From Typha latifolia (lineage: Eukaryota > Streptophyta > Magnoliopsida > Poales > Typhaceae): a stretch of 64,000 bases of DNA. Position numbers and translations under genes: made by a program. The stretch covers positions 23,214,704 through 23,278,703 of the forward strand of contig CM034099.1 in the NCBI GenBank assembly GCA_019914945.1, in the 5' to 3' direction. Below, piece by piece: positions 49,441 to 60,055 of the stretch (position 1 is its first letter; each line of letters opens with the position of its first letter). Under the pieces are notes generated by a model. That model ran no database searches. It was not told where the DNA came from and worked only from the letters and a program-made list of their open reading frames with translations.

Positions 49441-49945
49441 AACAAATACCATTCCTTATTTCCACGTTATCCCCAAAAGCAAATTTATTCTGACAACTTA
49501 TCCATGCCTAAAACCCCTTACTAAATCGCCAAACCCCAGCCCTAATACCTAATGGCTCGTTTCCTTCGCAACAAGCCATGGCTCCTCTCCTTCCTCAAAC
49601 CCTCGATTTCTTCTCCTCCTTCTCGCTCCTTCCTCTCGGAGTCCCATCCTTCCACCTTCGACTCCAACGTCCTCCAGATCCTCCGCTCCAAGATCGTCTG
49701 CCTCGTAGACTACTGCCCATCTCACCCGGTAATCACCAATATCCCATTCGCCATTTCCTCTCAAACCTTATCTTTCTCACTCGTCTCTCTCTTTCTCTCT
49801 CTTCTTAGCCTGTTTTCAACTTCAAATCCTTCGTCGTCGAGAACCACCTTGCCGAGCAATGGATCCAGCTCGGGCTTGGCTCCTCTGTAACCGAGCCAAG
49901 CCAAACTTGAGCTTCAGCTGAGCCGAGCCCAAGCTACTTGTTTAT
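49430..49945 (+). mobile_element. Second MAM33-bearing hAT-like element, 5'-truncated
   Basis: Aligns with the middle and 3' part of 44179-45557 and ends GACAACCCT at about 49952. It lacks the 5' GAGCC-rich end; module R1 abuts it instead. Exon 2 of the MAM33 piece is cut to about 60 bases. Confidence 0.6.
49552..49890 (+). pseudogene. Captured MAM33 gene fragment, copy 2
   Basis: Exon 1 is open here: MARFLRNKPWLLSFLKPS at the start, then FDSNVLQILRSKIVCLVDY, matching the conserved start of plant MAM33 proteins. The donor GTAATC lies at about 49729, the acceptor TTCTTAG at about 49809, followed by FNFKSFVVENHLAEQWIQL, after which the copy joins GCTCGG-rich element sequence. Without splicing the frame runs to 49890 by chance. 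Non-functional as a MAM33 gene. Confidence 0.75.
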
Positions 49946-49979
49946 TTTGACAACCCTAATCGGACATGCGTAAGAATAA

Positions 49980-50410
49980 AAAAATAAAGAAACATGAACA
50001 CCTCATCTATTTAGCCATTAAAAATAAATTTAATTAATGAAATTATGCAACTGCCCTCAATAAATAAATAAATAAAATTTATGAAAGAGGGAAAGTGAAA
50101 GTATATTTTATTCTGTTACTATTAGATCGATAAATAAGTGCATTTTAATCAATTTGTATATAATTTAGACTAATATGAGTGTCACGTAAACAAAATCTAT
50201 CAGTAAAGCAAATGATAAAGTAATAGAAAAGGGCAATTAAAAGTAAATCTAACATTTAGGTGCATGCTGTAATAAAAAACCAGTTGAGGAATTTTTTGTA
50301 AAAATCTGAGTATAGCTGTGAGTGTAAATATAAGTAACCTATTATAAAACTACGAGTGCAATCATAAAATGACTATATTAGAGGGTATCATTTGCAAATT
50401 TCTCACAGAA
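49980..50410 (+). repeat. AT-rich module R5, copy 3
   Basis: Third copy, same orientation as copies 1 and 2. Confidence 0.75.
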
Positions 50411-50499
50411 AAAAGATAATATAAGGCATACATGCCTTTATGGCTTTATGCAGACAACTGGCATGCGCTCGTAATAAATCTAGTTCTAAAATAATTTAT

Positions 50500-51010
50500 A
50501 CTCGATGTGACAAGAGAGGGAGGAGTGATGGCAGAACGGCATTCCCGGTTTAAGAACTATAACCCTACTTTACTAGCCTTGGTCAGCTTTGCTGTCTTGC
50601 TAAGTATTAGAGAGAGAGGGTTGCTGCACTCGGTAGAATGCAGAACTACATTTTTTTCTATGTCTACCGCTTACTCCTTTCCAATATCACTAACGAAGCC
50701 TCCATCATAAGCTTGGTGAAGAATTTGATCGTAGAGCTCAAACTACAATTTTCAGTTTCACTATAAGACTAAGGTACCATATCTATTGGTTCTAGAGCTT
50801 ACAATAAAGCTTTTTTAGATTTTTAGTAAGGTGAAATTGTTGTTCTTGCTAGTTTTTGAGCTCAAAATATAGTTTTTCATATTTTTGCTAGTCCTAGAGC
50901 TCAAAATGAAACTCTTCATATTTCTAATAAGGCGAAAGTACTTTTCTTGCTAGTTCCTCAAAATGTAGCTTTTAGATTTCAACAGTAAGGTCAAAGTAGT
51001 TCATGGTAGA
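50500..51010 (+). repeat. Module R6, copy 2
   Basis: Aligns with 46045-46620, including the ~60-bp AGCTCAAAATGAA units and the preceding AGAGAGGG...GCTGCA...GAATGCAGAA phrase. Confidence 0.7.
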
Positions 51011-51111
51011 TTAAGTAATTCGTTTATCCTACTTTTTTTTATTACTTTCTCTTATTATTCTGTATTACTGTATTTAGTGTCTCCTTATCTTAGAAAAAAT
51101 TATCTTTTTTT

Positions 51112-51545
51112 TTTAAGAAATTTGCAAATGACACCCTATATTATAGTCATGTTATGATAGCACTGGTCTTTAAAGTTTCATAATAGTTTACTTACATTTA
51201 CACTCTTAACTATATTAAGATTTTTACGAGAAATTCCTCTAACTATTTTTTTTCATTACGGCATGCCCCTAAATTTTAGATTTACTTAAATTATCTTTTT
51301 TTATGACTTTATCATTCGACGGACTTTGTTTACGTGACACTCATATCAGTTTATATTATATACAAATTGATTAAAATACACTTATTTATCAGTTTAATAT
51401 TAACAGACTAAAATACACTTTCATTTTTCCTCTTTCATAAATTTAATTAATTTATTTATTGAGTGCAGTTGCATAATATCATTAATTTAATTTATTTTAA
51501 TGGCTAATAGATGAGGTGATATACAAGTCCATGTTTCTTTATTTT
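51112..51545 (-). repeat. AT-rich module R5, copy 4, inverted
   Basis: The reverse complement of the other three copies. It starts AAGAAATTTGCAAATGACAC and contains TTTGTTTACGTGACACTCAT. With copy 3 it makes a ~1.5-kb inverted pair. Confidence 0.75.
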
Positions 51546-51574
51546 TTTATTTTTAAGCTCAACATGTCCTAGTA

Positions 51575-51897
51575 GGGTTGTCAAAATAAACAAGCAGCTC
51601 AGGCTCGACTTGGCTGGTGCTCCAGTTTGGCTCGCCTCGGTTAGAGATGGGCTGAGTTTGAACTAGAGCCGGCTTGCTCAGGCTCAGCTCGATAGAAAAG
51701 GGGTTATTAAATCCTAATCCCTAAATCCCACATCCCACATCCCTGCCTCCTATTTCGGTGCTCGTCCTCCTCAAGCTGCCGCGGTGCTGCATACAAGCGA
51801 GTTGAGCCACACAGAGCAGATGAACTCAAGAACTGAATCACTCTCCTCGCCTTTCGACACCTCGACGACGAGGCTTTTATGCATGTGTTCAAAAGAT
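51575..51897 (-). mobile_element. Third MAM33-bearing hAT-like end, inverted
   Basis: It begins TAGGGTTGTCAAAATAAACA, the inverse of the 3' end of the elements above, followed by CTCGG/GGCTC subterminal motifs and then MAM33 exon sequence on the minus strand. It is cut at 51897 by module R3. Confidence 0.6.
51707..51892 (-). pseudogene. Captured MAM33 gene fragment, copy 3 (inverted)
   Basis: The minus strand matches 45205-45400 of copy 1: SLVVEVSKGEESDSVLEFIC in one frame (copy 1: SLVVEVLKGEESDSVLEFIC), then the same non-MAM33 tail with GAGGACGAGCACCGAA and GGATGTGGGAT runs. Only the end of the captured piece remains. Confidence 0.65.
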
Positions 51898-53289
51898 TAA
51901 GAATTTTACATATAGAAAAATCAGGTTTACTATTTTTTTATAATAAAGAGATTTGATGTTTTTATATTTTAAAATTAAAAATATTTCAAAAATAATTACA
52001 AAATAATGAAATATTTAATATTTATTTTATTTTAAATAAAATATAAAAGATATTTTTCAAAGGATTATTTCTGAGACGACAATTTATATTGGATTAAGTA
52101 TTAGATTAATATTTTATTTTCTTTTCTTTTTAGTCCCTTTATATTAAAAAAATATGCTATGGAGGACAAGAATTGACGGTATTAGATTTTATCATAGAAG
52201 ATCTAATAATTCTTGTTAATAGAAAAAAGTTGACATTTCTTTCTTGAGATAAAGTTTCTTGGAGAGAAATGAAGGCCTTGTGCAGAAAACAAAAGATGCA
52301 TAATTCATATCACAACTTAGTGATACTTATTGTATTGTTATTTACTTTTTTTTTATTTTTTAGTTAAAGAGCAAATATATTAATTAAGACTTATGATTAC
52401 GGCAAGATATAAAATGACGTTAAAAAATGAAAAAAATCTTCGAAAGAGTATCCAAAATTTGATAGGCATTCTGTGTTTGTTGATCAATTGGTAGCATCTC
52501 TGGTTTCACGAAATACATGAGAAATTGTATATTTGGAGAAATATTTTATAAGAGAAAATATTGGCAATTATTCGATTGGTGAACCAACCAAATATCATGG
52601 ATTCGATTTAGAGTGTCGGCAAGTAGGAATCAGTCTCAATCCAAACTTGTGACTTGTTCATTTATGAGTCGACTAAACATGTGCAAGATTTCCGTTTAAA
52701 AAATGATATAAACTCTCAAATAAGAAAAGACTAGGATTACCAAAATCTCAATAAATATTACAAAATGATGGTTACACAAGATAAATACTAAATTAAAAGA
52801 ATACAACAGAGACATTTAGACCTAAGAAATTTAAAATACAATAATTATCTCTCATAAAATCAACTTAAAAAAAAAACCTTAACAACTTATCTAAACTGTA
52901 AAAACTATTATAATAAACTAAAAATAATTTAAATATCCAGATCGAACCTCATTACTCTATTAGTCATAGCTAATAAAATAGCAACTAAAATCTTCTGTCA
53001 CCATGGCAAACATGTTTCTATTGAATCTCTAAAGTGCAACTTCACTATAATTGGCGAGAAATTATTTTAAAAGTGAGTCGCTTACGAATAAAATACACAC
53101 TATAATAATATGCACTAAAAGTGCACATGTTTCGATATATTTTTCATATAAGGAAGATATATTTTCTCTCCTTATTCAGCCACGTAGTAAAATATTATTT
53201 GACTAAATGATGCAGCGCACAATACCACTGCATCAAAAATTATTTTAGTAAAATATTTTTGATGTCTTTTAACATACTGTGCTTTTTGA

Positions 53290-53420
53290 CGAAGTTGATG
53301 ATGATCTTGCTAACTAGCTTTTTGACCAAGTTAAGGATGACATTGCTGACCAGCTTATTGACTAAGTTGAGGATCAACTTACTGACTAGTTTTTTCACCA
53401 AGTTGCGGATGGATGCCTGA
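53290..53420 (-). repeat. 36-bp tandem repeats, left-arm copy
   Basis: The inverse of the repeats at 54690-54840. Units contain TTGACCAAGTTGAGGATGA-type phrases at about 36-bp spacing, with substitutions and stops. Confidence 0.7.
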
Positions 53421-54689
53421 TTGGTGAGTTTGAGGACTAGATATTTTTTTTAAGTAGTAGAAATTATGAATAAATTGATATTGATAAGAAAAAATAATAG
53501 TTCTATAGAGAAATTTATAGAGCTCTCCATCTTCTTCCTCATCCAGTTTACTCTCTCTGCTAATCAGAAAATAACAAAACAAAAAATAAGTGTCAGTAAC
53601 CTGGGCTCTGGACATGTAGTCTTAATATAAAAATAAAATAAAAGAATAACATAAAAAATGAAGGAACATGAACGTTATAATAAAAAAATGAAATTGGAAA
53701 AACGTATTGTCGTCTCTCTCTTTTGTCATATTTTTAGCTAGTAATTATTAGTACTTTGACCTTTATCGTCTACATTGGTAAAACGTTTTAAAAATTTTCT
53801 AAGATAACGACGAGATACTAATATAGTAATATAGAATAATAATATGAAATAATAATGGAAAGTAGGATGAACGAATTACTCGGGAGGAGCATGAACTACT
53901 TTGACCTTATTGTAAAATCTAAAAAACTACATTTTTAGCTCAAGAACTAGCAGGAATAGTATTTTGCTTTGCTAGAAACCTGAAAAGCTTCATTTTGAGC
54001 TCTTGGACTAGTAGAAATATGAAAAACTACATCATCAATGCAGAACATGAACGTTTTAATAAAAAAAACGTTTTCACATTTCTGCTGGTCCAAGAGCTCA
54101 AAATGAAGCTTTTCAGGTTTCTAGCAAGGCAAAATAATGTTTCTGTTAGTTCTTGAGCTGAAAATATAGTTTTTCAAATTTTACTATAATGTCAAAGTAG
54201 TTCATGTTCCTCCCGAGTAATTCGTTCATCCTACTTTCCAGTATTATTTCCTATTATTATTCTATATTACTGCATTGGTATCTCGTCATTATCTTAGAAA
54301 AATTTTAAAATGTTTTACCAAAGTAGACGATAAGGGTTTATGTACTAATAATTACTAGCTGAAAATGTGACAAAAAGGAGGGACGATAATACGTCTTTTA
54401 TTTCCTTTTTTTACTAAAACGTTAATATTCCTTCATTTTTTATGTTATTTTTTTATTTTATTTTTATGTTAAGACTTTTTTTTATCTTATTTTTTGTTTT
54501 GCTATTTTCTGATTAGTATAGAGAGAGTAAACTGGATGAGGAAGAAGATGGAGAGCTCTATAAATTTTTTTACAGAACTATTATTTTTTTCTTATTAAGA
54601 TCAGTTTATTCATAATTTCTACTTCTTCATTAATGTCTACTCTTCAAGATCACCAACCAAGCCTCCATTCTCAACTTGATGAAGAAGCT

Positions 54690-54840
54690 GGTCAGTAAGT
54701 TGATCCTCAACTTGGTCAAGAAACTGGTCAATAAGGGCATCTTTAACTTGGTCAAAAAGTTGATTAGCAAAGTCATCATCAACTTGGTCAAGAAGCTGCT
54801 CAGCAAGGTCATCCTCAACTTGGTCAAAAAATTGGTGAAA
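54690..54840 (+). repeat. 36-bp tandem repeats (12 codons: HPQLGQEAxQQG)
   Basis: About four units of 36 bases contain CAACTTGGTCAAGAAGCTG and CAGCAAGGTCATCCT. In one frame they read HQLGQEAAQQGHPQLGQK with stops in the weaker units; the related copy at 57465 reads EKVGQQGDPQLGEEADE without a stop. A multiple-of-three period kept across copies hints at past coding. Confidence 0.75.
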
Positions 54841-56549
54841 GTAGTGTTCATGATCCTCCACGTAATCCGTTTGTTTAATTTTATATTATTATTTTCTCTA
54901 TCTTTTTTATCGGTTTAGCACAATATGTTGAAAGACATCAAAAATATTTTACTAAAATAATTTTTGATGCAGTGGTATTGTGCACTGCATCATTTAGTCA
55001 AATAATATTTTATTACGTGGTTGAAGGAGGAGAGAAATGATCATCTTTCTCATATGGAAAATATAACGAAATGTGTGCACTTTTAGTGTATATTATTGTA
55101 GTGTGTATTTTATTCGTAAGCGACTCACTTCCAAAATAATTTCTCGCCAATTATAGTGAAGTTACACTTTGGAGATTAAACGGACGCATTATTGCTTTGG
55201 TGACGCAGATTTTAGGTGCTGTTATATTAGCTATGACTAATAGAGTAATGAGGTTCGATGCTCCGGATATTTAAATTATTTTTAGTTTATTATAATGTTT
55301 TTTACAGTTTAGATAAGTTGTTAAGGTTTATTTTTCTATTTTTAGTTTATTTTATGATTTAGATAATAATTGTATTTTAAGTTTCTTAGGTCTAAATATC
55401 TTTGCTTAGATTTTTCTAATTTAGTGTTTATCTTGTGTAATCATTATTTTGTAATAGTTATTAATATTTAAGTAATCCTAGTCTTTTGACATTTGAGAGT
55501 TTATATTATTTTTTTTGAAGCGGAACTCTTCCACATGATTAGTCTACTAATGAACAAGTCACAAGTTCGTATTGAGACCGATTTGTTCTTTCCAACTCTC
55601 TAAACGAATATATGATATTTGACTTTACACTAATCTAATAGTTGACAATATTTTTTCTTTCTTATGTAACATTTCTCCAAATATATAATTTCTCATGTAT
55701 TTCGTGAAATTAGAGATGTTACTGATCGATCGATAAACACATAATGACTTTCAGATTTTTGATACTCCTTCGAAGATTTTTTTTCAGTTTTTTCCAACAT
55801 TATTTTTCGTCTTAGGGTAATCATGAGTCTTGATTAATATATTTTCTCTCTAACTAAAAAAGAAAAAAAAGTAAATAACAATACATTAAGTATCACTAAC
55901 TTGTGATATGAAATGTGAATCTTTTGTTTTCTGGACAAGGCCTTTACTCCTCTCCAAGCTTATCTCAAGAAAGAAATGTCAATTTTTTTCTATGAACAAG
56001 AATTATTATATCTTCTATGATAAAATCTAATAACAGTTAAATCTTGTCCTTCATAGCATATATTTTAAAAATAAAGGACTAAAAAGAACAGAATATTTTG
56101 CTTCTAATTTGAGGCAGTAGGTTTTTCTCAACACAATTGTAAGACAGCCTGTTAAGCCCATTTGACAATGAAGTGGACCAACCCAACTAGTCACTTATTA
56201 GCACGTCAATATTTGAATAATTATTATAAAAAAATGTTGGGATTCAAAATCTTACTTTTACAAATTTCATATACCATAATTCTTATCATCGAGATTATCA
56301 AGTCTTCTAAATATAATTTATATATAACTTATTCATGATATTAATATTTTTAAAGTTATATATCTCAATTCTTATTTATAACTCATGCATAAAAAAAATG
56401 AAAAATAATAATCTAATACTTAATCCCATAGAAATTGTCATCTCATAAATAATCTTTTATATTTTATTTAAAATAAAATAATATTAAATATCTTCAAAAT
56501 TTTGTAATTATTTTTGAAATATTTCTTATTTTAAAATAGAACTAGGACA

Positions 56550-56700
56550 TAAAAAAGCAAGATGATCTAATCATATAGCTTTAAAGTGGAATTGACAATA
56601 CTTGTGTGTCCGAGCACAGAAAGAAAGGAAAAAAAAAACGTATTTTTATTTGTTGGAAAACAAGAGGTGGAGTTAGCTCTTGCCAGGAGCTTGAGGATTG
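56550..56700 (+). repeat. Repeat module R2, copy 2
   Basis: Aligns with 42660-42810; both are followed by a GTAGAGCATTAATT phrase (43240 and 56699). Confidence 0.7.
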
Positions 56701-56984
56701 TAGAGCATTAATTTGAATATGGTACAAGTTCGAATTGAGAATCGAAATTGAAATTGAATTATGATTTAAACTTGGCGTCAGCCTCCTCATCCGGCTTCCT
56801 TGTCCTCCATCAACAAGTCGTCGTCCTATCGTCTCCTCCTCTTTCACCTCCCCATTTGGCCTCATTGTCCTCCATCAACAAGCCACCACTGTCTTCTCCT
56901 CTCCATCGGCCTCCTCTGGCTTTCTCATCCTCCTCTTTCGGCAAGCCGTCACCCCGTCGTCTCCTTCGCCTTCTCTTCTAATCA

Positions 56985-57119
56985 AGCTCGAGCTCTTCTT
57001 GAACTTGATCTGGCTCGGCTCGAGTTGAGCTAAGCTGAACCTAAATATCTTTAGAGGGCTCAAAATTAATTTCAAGCCGAGCCTGAGCTAGAGCCGGCTC
57101 GGCTCGTTCGCACACCTAG
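56985..57119 (+). repeat. GGCTCG-rich hAT-like terminus
   Basis: It ends GGCTCGTTCGCACACCTA, whose inverse, TAGGTGTGCGAACGAGCC, resembles the 5' terminus of the element at 44179. The following GCTGCAAC continues into module-R6-like sequence (46208). The matching other end is not found. Confidence 0.5.
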
Positions 57120-57199
57120 CTGCAACTGATAGAATGTAGAACTACTATTTTTGTTTCTTTCTTCGCAAGATTTTTGTTCATTGCTAGTATCTAGTATTT

Positions 57200-57556
57200 C
57201 AATGTCCACTCCTTCCCAAGATACCAACTAAGCCTCCATCATTAACATTAACTTGGTGAAGAAGGGGTCCTAGAGTTCAAAATGAAACTCTTCGGGTTCC
57301 AGAACAAGGTTAATGGCTAAAAATGTGACAAGAGGGAGAAGATGATGGGCTCTATAAATATCTTTAGAGAACTACTCTTTTTTTCTTGTCAAGATGAATT
57401 TATTGGTAATTTACTACTTTGATATCTCCTCCTCAAGATCACCTACTAAGTCTCCATCCTCATCATGATGAAAAAGTTGGTCAGCAAGGTGATCCTCAAC
57501 TTGGTGAAGAAGCTGATGAAAATACTGTTCATGCTCATTCACGTAATCTATTCAGC
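57200..57556 (+). repeat. Module R6/R7 mixture, third copy
   Basis: A short AGTTCAAAATGAAACTCTTC unit (57275) is followed by R7-like sequence: AGAACTACTCTTTTTTTCTT, GATCACCTACTAAG and one good 12-codon repeat pair (57480-57520) in an open frame of 62 codons. Confidence 0.6.
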
Positions 57557-58792
57557 CAACTTTGCGTTATTATTTTCTTTATCATTCTACATCACACTCT
57601 GGTGTAGTACAATATCTTAAAAGAATTCAAAACATGTTATAAAGTAGTTTTGGATGTACTGTTACTATGTGCTACATCATTTAGCCAAACTATCATTTTG
57701 CTATGCGGTTGAGAGAGTAGAGAAATGATCGTCTTCCTCATATGAAAAATTCAACAAAATATACACACTTTTAGTTCATATTATTGTATCATTTAGTTTA
57801 TTTGTAAGTGACTCAATTCTGAAAATAATTATCGGTGTTCACAAAAAAGTTGTAGTTTGGAGACTCAATGGATACTTGGTTGCTAATAGAGATTTTAGGT
57901 GCCATTGTATTATACTATTATCTACAACTAATGAGTTAGCCATGTTCGGTGCTCTAGATATTTAGAGTAATTTTTTTAATTAACTATTTTTTAACTAATT
58001 ATAATATTTTTTATAGCTTAGACTAGTTGTCATATTTATTTTCCTGTTATTAGTTTATTTTATAATTTAGATAGTTATTGTATTTTAAGTTTTATAGAGT
58101 TATCTTATTATGTTATATGTTATTTTCCATACAGTTTAGATGTCTCTATTACAAAATGATGATTATATAAGATAAACACTAAATTAAAAAGCACAATAAA
58201 AACATCTAAATTGTTTGAAAATTAACATATAACATAAACGAAGGACCTAAAAAACTTAATATATAATAACTATCTAAATTATAAAAGAAACTAATAATAG
58301 AAAAATCAACCTTAACAACTGACCTAAACTGCAAAAAAAAAATTATAATAAACTAAAAATACTTAACTCAAAAAAATTACTCTAAATATCTGGAGCATCG
58401 ATCTTGGCTACTGGATTAGTCGCAGTTAATACAATAACATCTAGAATCTCTATCACCACGACAATCAAGCATTTGTTGTGTTTCCAAATTGCAACTTGGT
58501 TGTGATCGGCGATAATTTTTTTTTAAATTAAGTCACTTGTAAATAAAATAAATGCTACAATAAGATGAACTAAAAGTGCGTACAATTTATTAAATTTTCC
58601 ATATGGAGAAGACGATGTTTTCTATACTAACTTAATTGGGTAGCAAAAATGTTAGTTGGCTAAAGATGCAGCGCACAGTAACAATGTATCAAAAACAACT
58701 TTAGTAAAATGTTTTGAATTTCTTCTAATATACTATGCTATACCGATGAGAGTGTGATGTAGAATGATAGAGGAAATAGTAATGCAGAGTTT
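57557..58792. repeat. Second foldback of ~1.24 kb
   Basis: The left arm 57557-58150 and right arm 58194-58792 are reverse complements (about 80% by eye) with a ~43-nt loop. Paired landmarks are ATCATTCTACATCACACTCT/AGAGTGTGATGTAGAATGAT and AGATATTTAGAGTAATTTTT/AAAAATTACTCTAAATATCT. The arms are homologous to the inner-to-middle part of the giant foldback (52780-53240 and 54950-55400) but clearly diverged from it. Confidence 0.85.
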
Positions 58793-58828
58793 CATTGATA
58801 TATATAAATAAGAAAACGTATATGGGGA

Positions 58829-58877
58829 GTTGGAAATCTCTTCAACTTTGATTTTCTGTGTGTAATATTTTGCCACA
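58829..58877 (+). repeat. Short repeat flanking the MGCFSSK gene, left copy
   Basis: Shares TTGGAAATCTCTT, ACTTTGATTT and GTAATA(T/A)TTTGCCAC in the same order and orientation with 61757-61806. Confidence 0.55.
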
Positions 58878-59054
58878 AACAATATATACTATATCTAATA
58901 ATTTGCCAAAAGTTATTCTGTTCAATCCAGGTGTATATCGAGCTGATCGAGCTTGATCTAGTGTATACCTATTCAAGCTTAGCTTGGAAATTATCAAGCT
59001 CATTACTGTGAACTAAAAAATTTCCTACTTATTTTCCTTCTCCTTTTCTTTTAG

Positions 59055-59132
59055 CATATTGCTCTGATGTTTAAAATCTACGGAACTAACTTGGATGAAA
59101 TGACCGACACCTCTGGAGAAACGTGTTTTTGA
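59055..59132 (+). other. Possible orphan terminal exon, 25 codons
   Basis: A strong pyrimidine tract and TTTTAG acceptor (ending 59054) precede an open stretch that starts HIALMFKIYGTNLDEMTDTS and ends CF-stop at 59130-59132. A polyadenylation-like AATAAA lies at about 59157. No upstream exon was found; the foldback block lies directly upstream. Gene identity unknown. Confidence 0.25.
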
Positions 59133-60055
59133 TTTCTCCTGCCAGTGTTTACTTGTAATAAATGTATGAAAGTTCTGTTCTTGTCATTAACACCGAAGAG
59201 AATGAACTTTTAAAACCAGTTATTTCGCTGCATATATCCTGATGATTCATTGAAGACTACTGGCCAAACTAGGTATCTTACAATTTTCTTCTCCTCATTC
59301 TTTTGCCTTTAGGTGCTCTCTCTCCTTTGAATATAAGAATGAATTGTTTTAGAAAATTATGCTTGTATTTGCAGACTATCCTTGACGACCAGCTGCTATG
59401 TATTATTGCTTTGCTTGCAAATCAGCATTAACCTCTGTATAGGAAGCCTGTATCGCCATGACTTTGTAACTGAGATTGATACATCCTATTCTACTTTGTT
59501 CAAGCTCTTCTCAAAAGAATTGATTGTCAAGAGTTGTAGATTCTAGTGTTCATGAAAGATAAATAACCTGTAGCACTGCATCTTTAGAATCCTTTACTTT
59601 CTTTTTCAATCTGCATGTTCATTAAAAATCTCTCTATGTAACAACATGGTGTTGACCATTTCATTGTACTAGATCTTATTTTGAGGGGCTTTGATTGTGT
59701 TTCTCTTATTGCAATTGGGAAATTGGAATTGAATTTTATTTTACATGAAGATGTCTTCTGTGGTAAAGGCAGAGCTTTAGCATCTGAATGAGTTGGGCTT
59801 CTCTTTCCTCCTCATTTGTTTTCTGCTCTAAAGATGGCAAATTCTGAGCACTTAGTTTTAGCTCAATGGTTTTTGGCATTTCATATTTTCAGCAGCAGAC
59901 ATCCTGTAAGTAGAAAAAGGGAAGTACTGGAAACCAAAGATTTGTTGAAATCTGATGAACTATTTGCAAAATAAACTTTAGAAAGAACCATCATGGATAA
60001 AACTACTAATTACATTGTTATTAAAAAGGTATTGTACCAGCATCCAGGCCAGAGT

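Larger units (their letters stand above)
51898..56545. repeat. Giant foldback (inverted repeat) of ~4.6 kb
   Basis: The left arm 51898-54026 and right arm 54069-56545 are reverse complements with a ~42-nt loop. The right arm has an extra ~280 bp (about 56110-56390), without which the arms have nearly equal length (about 2.1 and 2.2 kb). By eye, identity is high near the centre and lower outward, with many small indels. Paired landmarks include GAGCTCTTGGAC/GTCCAAGAGCTC, CGAATTACTCGGGAGGA/TCCTCCCGAGTAATTCG, AAAGTGAGTCGCTTACGAAT/ATTCGTAAGCGACTCACTT, and CTCATTACTCTATTAGTCAT/ATGACTAATAGAGTAATGAG. No transposase. Confidence 0.9.
58793..60055. other. Spacer with possible orphan last exon
   Basis: This is unique-looking AT-rich DNA. 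A CGAGCTTGATC-type phrase near 58940 is small-repeat debris. The one coding-like signal is listed separately at 59055. The last 300 bases include the 3' untranslated region of the MGCFSSK gene. Confidence 0.35.

Noticed and set aside
49552..49890. 112-codon unspliced frame as a real gene
   Set aside because: It reads straight through a recognisable intron; after splicing it is a truncated captured fragment.
53290..54840. CRISPR array
   Set aside because: The repeats are contiguous 36-bp units without spacers in a plant nuclear genome.
54637..54861. 74-codon minus-strand frame of the foldback as a coding gene
   Set aside because: It is the antisense of the 36-bp repeats; such repeats without stops open frames on several strands at once.
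51898..56545. Giant foldback as a microRNA gene
   Set aside because: Arms are far too long and imprecisely paired for a plant MIRNA precursor; no known mature miRNA sequence was recognised. A small-RNA hairpin locus remains possible.
41806..58792. Autonomous transposon with transposase or integrase
   Set aside because: No frame of adequate length and no DDE, RT or helicase motifs were seen on either strand; only non-autonomous or decayed elements are supported.
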